From assembly GCA_009711765.1 (NCBI GenBank), contig VEND01000136.1, forward strand, positions 1-33,070: DNA of 33,070 bases, given 5' to 3'. Of this stretch, positions 16,223 to 23,230 are shown one piece after another. Position 1 is the first letter of the stretch. Each line of letters begins with the position of its first letter. This DNA is from Bacillota bacterium (GTDB lineage Bacteria > Bacillota > Clostridia > Tissierellales > MES13). The translations under genes and the position numbers were made by a program. The notes below the pieces were generated by a model. The model saw only the letters and a list, made by a program, of their open reading frames with translations. It was not told the DNA's origin and searched no databases.

Positions 16223-16999
16223 CTAAGAAAATAATAAAGTAATATTATCTATATTATTTTTAGAATCCGATTCAATATTTTCAAATGTAACATTACTTCC
16301 TATTAGCTTTTCTATTTCTTTTTCTAGTTTTCTTTTATTTTCTTTATAAAATAGTCTTCTGTTATACTCTACTAAGGAATTATTTCTATCATTTGATATA
16401 ATACTTAATTCTAATATTGTTAAAACAGACTCTGCTATTATTTGAATACTATTTCCTTTAATAAATGCTTTAACATTTCTTGGTCCCTTACCTGTATAAC
16501 TTTTAAGAAAGTAAGCAAACTTTGCTTTTATATTCTTTTCTATCTTTTGTTTGTTTTGTCTATCTAAAATAAAAGAATCATCAATTATACTTTCATTTTT
16601 ATCTTTAAATAAATTAGAAGCAATTTCTTTCATATTAAATAATAATTTTTTAGTATCCACAGGTTTAACAACATATTTTACTATCCCCTTATCAACAGCT
16701 TTTAAAATAGTTTCACTATCTGATAAAGCAGATAATACTATTATTGAACACTTAAAACCTTCCTTTCTTAACTTATTTATCATTTCAAGTCCATCCATAA
16801 CTGGCATTCTTAGATCAGTAATTATTATATCTGGTTTATATTTTTTAAAAACTTTAATACCTTCTTTTCCATCTCCTGCAGTATGAAGTTTCCCTACCCT
16901 TCTTTTTAAAAACCTTGATAGTTCCTCCCTTTCAGATACATCATCTTCAACTAACAATACTTTTAAATATTTAAGTATATTATTATCATCTGTTACCAT
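16223..16999 (-). CDS. Response regulator with REC domain and a DUF2294-like output domain
   Basis: This 258-residue protein begins with a receiver domain (about residues 12-130): acidic pocket VLLVEDD, phospho-acceptor Asp62 in IITDLRMPVMDG, Thr/Ser position in IIVLSALSD and the conserved lysine in VVKPVD. There is no recognisable DNA-binding winged helix, LuxR or LytTR domain. The C-terminal ~100 residues (KSYTGKGPRNVKAFIKGN, then LVEYNRRLFYKENKRKLEKE and LIGSNVTFENIESD) resemble DUF2294/MpsC. That family shows the same GKGP.xVk start, a long helix and a GxxV..v.SD end. The ATG has AGGGGG upstream and overlaps the kinase gene by 14 nt. The output mode is therefore unknown. I am sure of REC, moderately sure of the DUF2294 match. 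Confidence 0.8.
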   Translation of the reverse strand: MVTDDNNILKYLKVLLVEDDVSEREELSRFLKRRVGKLHTAGDGKEGIKVFKKYKPDIIITDLRMPVMDGLEMINKLRKEGFKCSIIVLSALSDSETILKAVDKGIVKYVVKPVDTKKLLFNMKEIASNLFKDKNESIIDDSFILDRQNKQKIEKNIKAKFAYFLKSYTGKGPRNVKAFIKGNSIQIIAESVLTILELSIISNDRNNSLVEYNRRLFYKENKRKLEKEIEKLIGSNVTFENIESDSKNNIDNITLLFS

Positions 17000-18890
17000 C
17001 TAAGTCCCCCTTATATCTAGGTATCTCTACCTTCATTAACAATCCTTTATTTAAATTCTTAAAACTTAAATATCCATCCATATTCTCTATTATCTTCTTA
17101 GTCATATATAAGCCTAGGCCTGTCCCCTTTGAACTTTTTTTAGTAGTAAAATACATCTTAAAAATTTTATCCTTTATATCTTCACTTATACCTTCTCCAT
17201 TATCTATAATTTCAGTTACTATCATATCTTTACTTTTATAAATTGATATCTTTATTTCCTTATTTTCCTCTCCTTCTAAAGCATCTATTGAATTATTTAA
17301 TATATTAAATATTGCTTGGGAATACTGATTAGGATATCCATAAGCTTTAACCATATCAATATTTTTATATGTGATTTTTATATTATTATACTTAATCTTC
17401 TCTTCAATTAAATCTAGAACTGATTTTACTTTTTCATATACAATAAACTTTTCTTTATTATTATTAGGATTTAAAAAATATCTAAAATCATCTATTGTTT
17501 CAGACATTTTGTCAATTAAATTTCTTGATTTATCTAAGGAATTATGTAAGTAGTTAGTATCTAATTCATTATAATTATAGGCATCTTTAATATTTTCTAA
17601 TATTAAGCCTAAACTATTTAAAGGTTGTCTCCATTGATGGGCTATATTAGCTATCATCTCCCCCATAGCTGCCATTCTTGCTTGATAGATAATAAGTGCC
17701 TCTTTTCTTTTATTTTCCCTTAGTTCATGTTTATACATTTTTTCAACCTGTTTTCTTTCCTGTATTTCTTTTTTAAGCTTTTTATTTCTTTTAGTTAGAT
17801 TAAATAAGAAGAATATTATAGTTATTATAAGGGTTATGATAGAAAAAAATATGATTCCCTTAACAAATCTATTAGTTTTTTTATTTACTATTTCTTGATA
17901 ATCAAATAAAAAGTTTTTTAAATCTAAGTTTCCATTAACTAAATTTAGTTGCTTTAAAATAGCATGCATTTTCTCCCATCTATAGGGATTCATATTCCCT
18001 ATTTCTACAACAGGATAAAATGTTAAATCAATTACCTTTTGAGCTTGATATTTATTATATTCTAAAAACTCATTATATGATTTACTTTTAATATCGAACC
18101 TTTGTGAAATTTTTTTAGAGACTTCTATGGGATGGTCTAATGCATATGCCCATCCTCTCATACTTGCTTTTCTAAACTTTTCAACTAATTCAGGATTTTT
18201 AAGGGCAAAATCCCTTCTTGTAAATAGTGAATCTCCATAAAAATCTATACCATACTCCACAGGCTTTATTACATTTAAATCTATTCCCTTCTTCTCTGCA
18301 TAAAAGGATATAGTGCCAAGATATCCTGGAATAACATCATATTTACCCTTAACTAAATCATTTACAGAAAACTCCACATTTTCATTTAGGTAATTAGAAT
18401 TATCAGGTTTTATTCCTTCACTTTTAAGCATTGCTTTAAGTTCTATATCAAGTAAATCATTTTTTCTTCTAGCAGTTTTTAACTTAGTAAAATCTACTAT
18501 AGAATTATATTTAGTATCTTCTAACATAAAGTATTCAACTGCACTTCTTTGAAATACTGAAGATACAACGCTAAACTTATTATTATTTTGATTAATTAAT
18601 ATATCCACAGCTCCTATACCAAAATCAGCCCTTTCTTTTGAAACCTCTTCAGTAGCAGATAAAACCTCCCCATCTTTAGTAAACCCAGATTTTATTTCTA
18701 CATTAAGTCCCTCTTTTTTATAAAAGCCTTGCCACTTTGCAACATAATAACCTGCAAACTGAAATTGATGATTCCATCTAAGCTGTAATATTAAGTCATT
18801 ATCTTTAGCAAATACAGTATTTGCATTAATAAATATAAACAAAATAATTAAAGCAAAAGTTCTTTTTATATACCTTTTATACTTAAACAT
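16986..18890 (-). CDS. Sensor histidine kinase with NMT1/THI5-like extracytoplasmic domain
   Basis: This 634-residue kinase has a signal peptide (residues 1-28, ending VFA) and then a substrate-binding-protein fold of the NMT1/SsuA kind (about 30-250). That fold shows LRWNHQFQFAGYYVAKWQGF and GLNVEIKSG, typical of proteins that bind pyrimidine or sulfonate-like ligands. One membrane segment lies at about 343-364, then a short coiled coil. The kinase core has the phospho-accepting His418 in IAHQWRQPL, the N box NILNNSIDAL, DNGEGIS and GTGLGLYMTKKI. It overlaps its response regulator gene. A likely role is sensing an extracellular heterocycle. The neighbouring purine operon suggests, but does not prove, a nucleobase ligand. 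The ribosome site is weak (AGGG). Confidence 0.88.
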   Translation of the reverse strand: MFKYKRYIKRTFALIILFIFINANTVFAKDNDLILQLRWNHQFQFAGYYVAKWQGFYKKEGLNVEIKSGFTKDGEVLSATEEVSKERADFGIGAVDILINQNNNKFSVVSSVFQRSAVEYFMLEDTKYNSIVDFTKLKTARRKNDLLDIELKAMLKSEGIKPDNSNYLNENVEFSVNDLVKGKYDVIPGYLGTISFYAEKKGIDLNVIKPVEYGIDFYGDSLFTRRDFALKNPELVEKFRKASMRGWAYALDHPIEVSKKISQRFDIKSKSYNEFLEYNKYQAQKVIDLTFYPVVEIGNMNPYRWEKMHAILKQLNLVNGNLDLKNFLFDYQEIVNKKTNRFVKGIIFFSIITLIITIIFFLFNLTKRNKKLKKEIQERKQVEKMYKHELRENKRKEALIIYQARMAAMGEMIANIAHQWRQPLNSLGLILENIKDAYNYNELDTNYLHNSLDKSRNLIDKMSETIDDFRYFLNPNNNKEKFIVYEKVKSVLDLIEEKIKYNNIKITYKNIDMVKAYGYPNQYSQAIFNILNNSIDALEGEENKEIKISIYKSKDMIVTEIIDNGEGISEDIKDKIFKMYFTTKKSSKGTGLGLYMTKKIIENMDGYLSFKNLNKGLLMKVEIPRYKGDLDGNR

Positions 18891-18954
18891 TTATATTCCC
18901 TAAACCTTTATAAGTTTTCATTTTTTAAAACTCTCCCCATTTTTTACGAACTTA

Positions 18955-18983
18955 ATATTAATCTTCTTTAAATGAAATTTCAA
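18955..18983 (-). promoter_or_regulatory. Candidate promoter of the kinase/regulator operon
   Basis: Minus-strand TTGAAA (18983-18978), a 17-nt spacer and TAATAT (18960-18955). The -10 box is only a partial match. The rest of the divergent gap 18891-19112 is AT-rich and shows no other gene. Confidence 0.45.
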
Positions 18984-19112
18984 TACATTTCTCTGATTTT
19001 TTATAACCCACTCATATTTCAAAGTTTATTTATTAAAATTTTAACAAACAACCACTGCATTTTTTGTCGTAATTTGTCTAATTTGGCCTTTTAAAATTTT
19101 TATACTTATTTT

Positions 19113-19180
19113 GCAAAGTTCACTTGACATTTAATGCAAAGTTAGCTATACTAAAAATGTAAAGTTGACTTTGCATTAAG
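19113..19180 (+). promoter_or_regulatory. Promoter with three 23-bp-phased operator repeats
   Basis: The promoter TTGACA (19124-19129), 17-nt spacer and TATACT (19147-19152) is overlaid by direct repeats G(C/T)AAAGTT starting at 19113, 19136 and 19159, exactly 23 bp apart. The last copy is part of a near-palindrome with ACTTTGCA. TTAATGCAAAG in the spacer also pairs as an inverted repeat with CTTTGCATTAA (19169-19179). These look like autoregulatory sites for the HTH protein that follows. Confidence 0.75.
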
Positions 19181-19191
19181 GAGGTAGGGCT

Positions 19192-19401
19192 TTGAAAAGT
19201 AAAATACGTAAGTTACGTAAACAACATCGAATATCTCAAGAAGAGCTTGCATTATCCGTAGGTGTAACTCGGCAAACAATTACTTCATTGGAATGTGAAA
19301 AATATACTGCATCTTTAGTTCTTGCATATAAGATTGCAAATTTTTTTAACTTAACCATTGAAGAAGTTTTTGATTTCTCAGAAGTGGAGGGGGATAATTA
19401 A
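19192..19401 (+). CDS. XRE-family HTH transcriptional regulator
   Basis: This 69-residue protein is a bare Cro/C1-type helix-turn-helix: KIRKLRKQHRISQEELALSVGV then TRQTITSLECEKYTASL and a KIANFFNLTIEEVFDF end, the YozG/YgzD kind found in Firmicutes. The start is TTG with AAGGAGGTAGGG upstream. It overlaps the following membrane-protein gene by one base (TAATG). Such small regulators are commonly paired with a multi-TM protein gene and repress their own promoter. The phased repeats upstream fit that role. The signal it responds to cannot be told from sequence. Confidence 0.9.
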   Translation: MKSKIRKLRKQHRISQEELALSVGVTRQTITSLECEKYTASLVLAYKIANFFNLTIEEVFDFSEVEGDN

Positions 19402-19853
19402 TGAAAAAGTTTAAAAGTGATTTGAATAAAAAATTAAAGTTAATGACTTTTTTAGTATTTCTAGTTGCTGTCATTGTATTTTTAATAGGTTTTTTAAGTT
19501 ATAAAACCGTGGGTACAAAGAGTGATGTTAATGACTTTATATTAGGAGTACAAACTGGTACTTTTATTGGACTTGAATTGGTAATTATATTTAAAATTAG
19601 AAAGTATAAAAATGCATTAAAGGATAGTAATATGTTACAGAAATTATATATTGAAAAAAACGATGAACGAAATAAACTAATTCTTTTAAATACTCACTCT
19701 ACAGGATTATATGTTATTATGATTGTTCTTTCTGTAGCTACTATTATATCTGGATTTTTAAATGCTACTGTTTTTTTCACTTTAGCTAGTGTATTTATGT
19801 TTATAGGTCTTACCGTAGGTTTTCTAGGATATTATTATTCAAAAAAATATTAA
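19401..19853 (+). CDS. Membrane protein partner of the XRE regulator
   Basis: This 150-residue protein has four predicted membrane helices in two pairs (about residues 15-36, 48-66, 100-121 and 124-146). Between the pairs is a charged cytosolic loop with the motif LYIEKNDERNKLI, which is shared by many small Firmicute proteins encoded next to YozG-like regulators. I know of no established biochemical function. The ATG follows GGAGGGGG at close spacing and overlaps the regulator stop. The pair is probably a single transcription unit ending at the hairpin at 19884. Confidence 0.75.
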   Translation: MKKFKSDLNKKLKLMTFLVFLVAVIVFLIGFLSYKTVGTKSDVNDFILGVQTGTFIGLELVIIFKIRKYKNALKDSNMLQKLYIEKNDERNKLILLNTHSTGLYVIMIVLSVATIISGFLNATVFFTLASVFMFIGLTVGFLGYYYSKKY

Positions 19854-19883
19854 AGCTTGTGTTACTTACATAAGAAAAAATTA

Positions 19884-19911
19884 GGGGAATATAGGAATTA
19901 CCTATACTCCC
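19884..19911. terminator. Bidirectional terminator
   Basis: GGGGAATATAGG, a 5-nt loop and CCTATACTCCC form a stem between convergent genes. On the minus strand it is followed by TAATTTTTTC, so it best serves the gene at 19919-20188; it can also end the XRE/membrane unit. Confidence 0.7.
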
Positions 19912-19918
19912 TTAAAAT

Positions 19919-20188
19919 TTAAAATAAATTTTTAAAATGCTCTGTTGCTTTCATTACATCATCTTTACTTACAGAATTACTATCATAATCAATTCTATAA
20001 GTCGCACCATTATCCTTAATTCCTACTACACCTACCATTTCTTGCATATAGTTAGTAAACTTATTATTTGCTTCATTTCCAAATACTTCATTTTGAAATT
20101 TCATTTTTCCAATATTTACTTGTTTTACATTAGGATTTTCTAATTCAGTATTTAATCTAAGTTCTGAGTTATTTTTTCTTTCCTTCAT
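19919..20188 (-). CDS. Small protein of unknown function
   Basis: This protein has 89 residues from the ATG at 20188, which has AAGG 8 nt upstream; in-frame GTG and ATG codons just before it would sit on the ribosome site. The N-terminal half is polar (KERKNNSELRLNTE). The C-terminal half, VGVVGIKDNGATYRIDYD then VSKDDVMKATEHFKNLF, has the strand-helix spacing of the second half of an HMA-like ferredoxin fold, but there is no CxxC metal motif. It has no signal peptide or membrane segment. It is a monocistronic gene between two terminators. I do not recognise the family. Confidence 0.6.
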   Translation of the reverse strand: MKERKNNSELRLNTELENPNVKQVNIGKMKFQNEVFGNEANNKFTNYMQEMVGVVGIKDNGATYRIDYDSNSVSKDDVMKATEHFKNLF

Positions 20189-20292
20189 TAACATCACCTT
20201 CTATTATATTTATTCACTAAGTATTTTTATCTTTTCTATATTAATATATACAAATAAGGAATGATTTCTATAATGAATAAATTTTTTTTAAT

Positions 20293-20333
20293 AAAAGACC
20301 CTGAAGTATAAAAAATACTTCAAGGTCTTTTTT
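20293..20333. terminator. Terminator downstream of the NSS transporter unit
   Basis: AAAAGACC and GGTCTTTT flank an inner GAAGTAT/ATACTTC stem with a short A-rich loop. It is flanked by A runs and T runs on both sides, so it can work in both directions. Confidence 0.8.
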
Positions 20334-20350
20334 AGCATATTTATAAATAT

Positions 20351-20449
20351 TTATTTGTCACCTTTAATAGCTATAGTTAAAGTAACTGCTAGTCCTCCCC
20401 ATAATACAGTTGCTCCAAATAAGAAAAATGCAATTGCAGAACCAGTCAA
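20351..20449 (-). CDS. MetS-like small subunit of an NSS amino-acid importer
   Basis: This 32-residue single-span protein starts with TTG at 20449, the base next to the stop of the NSS transporter gene. AGGAGG lies 8 nt before that TTG, inside the transporter's last codons. The sequence includes GSAIAFFLFGATVLWGG and ends TIAIKGDK: one membrane helix with a WGG turn and a basic tail. This is the pattern of the methionine/alanine importer small-subunit family (MetS of MetPS), which is required for activity of its NSS partner. It would be missed by a length cut-off. The short length limits certainty, but position, ribosome site and pattern agree. Confidence 0.8.
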   Translation of the reverse strand: MTGSAIAFFLFGATVLWGGLAVTLTIAIKGDK

Positions 20450-21964
20450 TTACGCCACCTCCTCATTGTCAATGTCTTCTAAGGTACCATCTTTCCATTT
20501 AGCCCTAGAAGTTAAAGTGGCAAAGATTATTATAGCTCCAACAACACCCCATCCAAATAATATTAAAGCAGATGTTGGGTAACTTCCTCCCCCATAAGGG
20601 TTATTAAATTCATTAATAATATTACTTGCTACCATATATATTAATATAGCAGGTGTTACGAATTTAATCATAAACTCCCACCATTTACCTATACGATAAA
20701 TAGATACTGAGTTTGTATGTTTTCTTATCTTGTCTGCTCCTACTACCCATCCAATTACTATAGCCTCTAATAAACCTACTACTACTATACTAAATGAGTT
20801 GATAAAAGCATCAATAATATCTAAGAAATATAAACCTGCACCGGTTGCATACATTACACTTACTAAATAACCAACAATTGCAGTTATAGTAACTACTTTC
20901 TTTCTTGAACTACCTGTTTTATCAGTTACTGCACTTACAAAAGCTTCCATCAACGAAATACTTGATGTTAATCCTGCAAATACTAATGAAACAAAGAACA
21001 ATACTCCAAATAAAGTACCTATAGGACCCATCAATGAAAATACCTTAGGAAATACTACAAAGGCAAGTCCTATACTTTGACTTGCTACCTCATCAATAGG
21101 AACACCTTGAGCAGTCGCCATAAATCCTAATATTCCAAATACACCAATTGCACATAAAAATTCAAATCCACTGTTTGCAAAGGCTGTCATAAATGCACTA
21201 TTATTTATGTCTGATTTTTTAGGTAAATAACTTGAATAAGTTATTAATATACCCATTGCCAAACTTAAAGAGAAAAACACTTGTCCGTATGCATCTATCC
21301 ACACATCAAGTTCTTTAACCTTTGACCAATCAGGAGTAAATAATCTATTTAATCCAACAGAAGCTCCAGGTAATGTAACTCCTTTTATAACAATAATAAC
21401 CATGATCCCTAAAAGCATAGGTAATAAAATTTTGTTTAATTTTTCTATACCACCGGATACTCCTTTGTATGATATAAACCAATTAAATGACCATATTACT
21501 GTGATTCCAATAAATATAGCCCATCTCATACCACCAATATCAAATGGACCTGATGAAACTTGTAAAAAGTCATTAAAGAAAAAGCTATTTGTATCAGCGC
21601 CCCAAGTTTTACCAAATGAGAACGTTAGGAAATTCATAGCCCAACTTAGTATCATAGTATAATAAGTCAAAATAATAAATGAAGAAAAACTTGGCCACCA
21701 ACCTAGCCATTCAAACTTTTTATTTGCCCTTGCAAATGATAATGCTCCTGAGCCTCTAAACTTATGTCCAAATCCATATTCTAATATTACTAAAGGTATA
21801 CCTGCTGTGAATAATGCGATAAAATAAGGTACTAAAAAAGCTCCTCCACCATTTGAATATAGTAGATATGGATATCTCCATATATTACCAAGACCTACAG
21901 CGGAACCTACAACTGCTAATATAAATCCAATTTTTGATCCCCATTGACCTCTATTTTCTTCCAT
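20450..21964 (-). CDS. NSS family sodium-dependent amino-acid transporter
   Basis: This 504-residue symporter is of the neurotransmitter:sodium (LeuT/MetP) family. The start ENRGQWGSKIGFILAVVGSAVGLGNIWR is spread over helix 1 and includes the unwound, Na+- and substrate-binding part (NIWRYPYL). Further hallmarks are GGGAFLVPYFIALFTAGIPLVILEYGFG, a Na+-site helix near LFFVSLVFAGLTSSISLMEA, and about 12 membrane segments. I chose the ATG at 21964 because the residues after it fit the family start and AAGGA precedes it; an upstream TTG at 21985 is less likely. Bacterial members import amino acids such as methionine, alanine, tyrosine or tryptophan. The MetS-like gene directly after it favours methionine/alanine-type cargo. 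Confidence 0.92.
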   Translation of the reverse strand: MEENRGQWGSKIGFILAVVGSAVGLGNIWRYPYLLYSNGGGAFLVPYFIALFTAGIPLVILEYGFGHKFRGSGALSFARANKKFEWLGWWPSFSSFIILTYYTMILSWAMNFLTFSFGKTWGADTNSFFFNDFLQVSSGPFDIGGMRWAIFIGITVIWSFNWFISYKGVSGGIEKLNKILLPMLLGIMVIIVIKGVTLPGASVGLNRLFTPDWSKVKELDVWIDAYGQVFFSLSLAMGILITYSSYLPKKSDINNSAFMTAFANSGFEFLCAIGVFGILGFMATAQGVPIDEVASQSIGLAFVVFPKVFSLMGPIGTLFGVLFFVSLVFAGLTSSISLMEAFVSAVTDKTGSSRKKVVTITAIVGYLVSVMYATGAGLYFLDIIDAFINSFSIVVVGLLEAIVIGWVVGADKIRKHTNSVSIYRIGKWWEFMIKFVTPAILIYMVASNIINEFNNPYGGGSYPTSALILFGWGVVGAIIIFATLTSRAKWKDGTLEDIDNEEVA

Positions 21965-22007
21965 TTTTTTCACTTCCTTTATCAAATATTTTCATTAGTT
22001 CTTCTGT

Positions 22008-22023
22008 TAGTCTGGCCAGACTA
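22008..22023. promoter_or_regulatory. 16-bp perfect palindrome upstream of the NSS transporter
   Basis: TAGTCTGGCCAGACTA lies 44 nt ahead of the transporter ATG, within the transcribed leader. It may be an operator for an unidentified repressor or a short hairpin. The remaining gap up to 22248 holds the promoter and AT-rich sequence only. Confidence 0.45.
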
Positions 22024-22130
22024 TTTATCCTTATTTTATAGTCTTTAAATATAAAAACTATAAAAAGAATGACTTGTTAAATAATTATCACTAGTCTAAA
22101 TTTTCTAAAAGTTTCAAAATCATATGGACT

Positions 22131-22159
22131 ATTATAACAACTATCCTAATCCTTTTCAA
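22131..22159 (-). promoter_or_regulatory. Promoter of the NSS transporter unit
   Basis: Minus-strand TTGAAA (22159-22154), a 17-nt spacer and TATAAT (22136-22131), giving a leader of about 160 nt. Confidence 0.75.
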
Positions 22160-22248
22160 CAAATTTTTTAGAATTTTTTCAATTATCAAAATTGTTATAA
22201 AATTGTCGAAGTTTTAACCTATAAATGTTTATTTTTAAATATAAAAAT

Positions 22249-22273
22249 AAGGATCTAGTTTAACTAGATCCTT
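22249..22273 (-). terminator. Terminator of the AraC/GyrI regulator gene
   Basis: AAGGATCTAG and its complement form a stem with a short loop; on the minus strand it is followed by TTATTTTTATATT. It lies 11 nt after the stop codon. Confidence 0.85.
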
Positions 22274-22283
22274 AGAGTAAACT

Positions 22284-23144
22284 TTACTTATCAATTATAG
22301 GTATCCAAACTTCACACTTATAATCCTCTGAACTTGGATTTCCAGGTAAATATACTTCTAATTCTGGGGCATTTGCATGCTCGTAATGGGTTGCTGGAAA
22401 CCACTCTTCATATATTTTTTTAATTACTTTTTGTATAGCATGGGGCATAGGTCCTATGCTTTCAAATACTGCCCAACTACATTTAGGAATATCAACTACT
22501 TCACTATTTTTTAAGTCTTTTATACTTTTCCCTTCAATAGCTATCATATAACTAAACTCTTCTAGTTCCTCATCAAAATCATAGCATACTCCTAAAACAC
22601 CTAATTCATTGGCATTATTTTGTAACTTTTCAAGGGTTCCATTGCTGCATACCTCATCCCAAAATTTGGGTATGTTTTTAAAATTCTCACCATTTACAGA
22701 TGTAAATCTCTTTTTAACACCTACAATTTTAAAACTTTCCTTTTTTACAATCTTATAATCCATTCTTTTCTCTCCCTTTATAGATATTTGAAAGGATATT
22801 GGTGGTATTGCCTTTAGATTTATACCTGTTTTTCTTGCCTTAGAGGGTGTGACTTTATGTATCTTTTTAAAAGCTTTTGTAAAGGCTTCAGGGGTTTCAT
22901 ATCCATACTTAAAAGATATATCAATTATTTTCATATCACTTGTCATTAAATCTTTACAAGCAAGAGATAATCTTCTTTTTCTAATATATTCCCCTAAAGT
23001 CATACCAGTTAAAATGTTAAATATCCTAAGAAAATGAAATTTAGATGAGTAAGCTTTTTTAGCTACATCCTCAGATTTTATATCTTTTTCTATATTATTT
23101 TCAATATACTCTAAAGCATTATTCATATTATTTATCCAATTCAT
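22284..23144 (-). CDS. AraC-family regulator with GyrI-like effector-binding domain
   Basis: This 286-residue protein has an N-terminal AraC DNA-binding domain (about residues 5-105). The first HTH is in IKSEDVAKKAYSSKFHFLRIF and the second in IIDISFKYGYETPEAFTKAFKKIHKVTPSKAR (given in the usual order, with the family's GY.tpeaF.raFk core). A GyrI/BacR-type effector domain (about 130-286) follows; it starts YKIVKKESFKIVGVK and ends in YEHANAPELEVYLPGN. The ATG at 23144 has AAAGGA 8 nt upstream. The fusion matches multidrug- or small-molecule-responsive regulators of the Rob/SoxS-like kind. No transporter is divergent from it, so its target is unknown. It is monocistronic with its own terminator. 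Confidence 0.88.
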   Translation of the reverse strand: MNWINNMNNALEYIENNIEKDIKSEDVAKKAYSSKFHFLRIFNILTGMTLGEYIRKRRLSLACKDLMTSDMKIIDISFKYGYETPEAFTKAFKKIHKVTPSKARKTGINLKAIPPISFQISIKGEKRMDYKIVKKESFKIVGVKKRFTSVNGENFKNIPKFWDEVCSNGTLEKLQNNANELGVLGVCYDFDEELEEFSYMIAIEGKSIKDLKNSEVVDIPKCSWAVFESIGPMPHAIQKVIKKIYEEWFPATHYEHANAPELEVYLPGNPSSEDYKCEVWIPIIDK

Positions 23145-23230
23145 CTTCAACATCCTTTCAACTATAGTTTATAAAAGAAAAGATTAAGTGTCCTGTTTTT
23201 AAATGCTTAGTAATGACAGTTTAATTACCT

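Noticed and set aside
20355-20582. Plus-strand frame opposite the end of the NSS gene
   Set aside because: It is antisense to the transporter and to the MetS-like gene, has no ribosome site and an unlikely composition.
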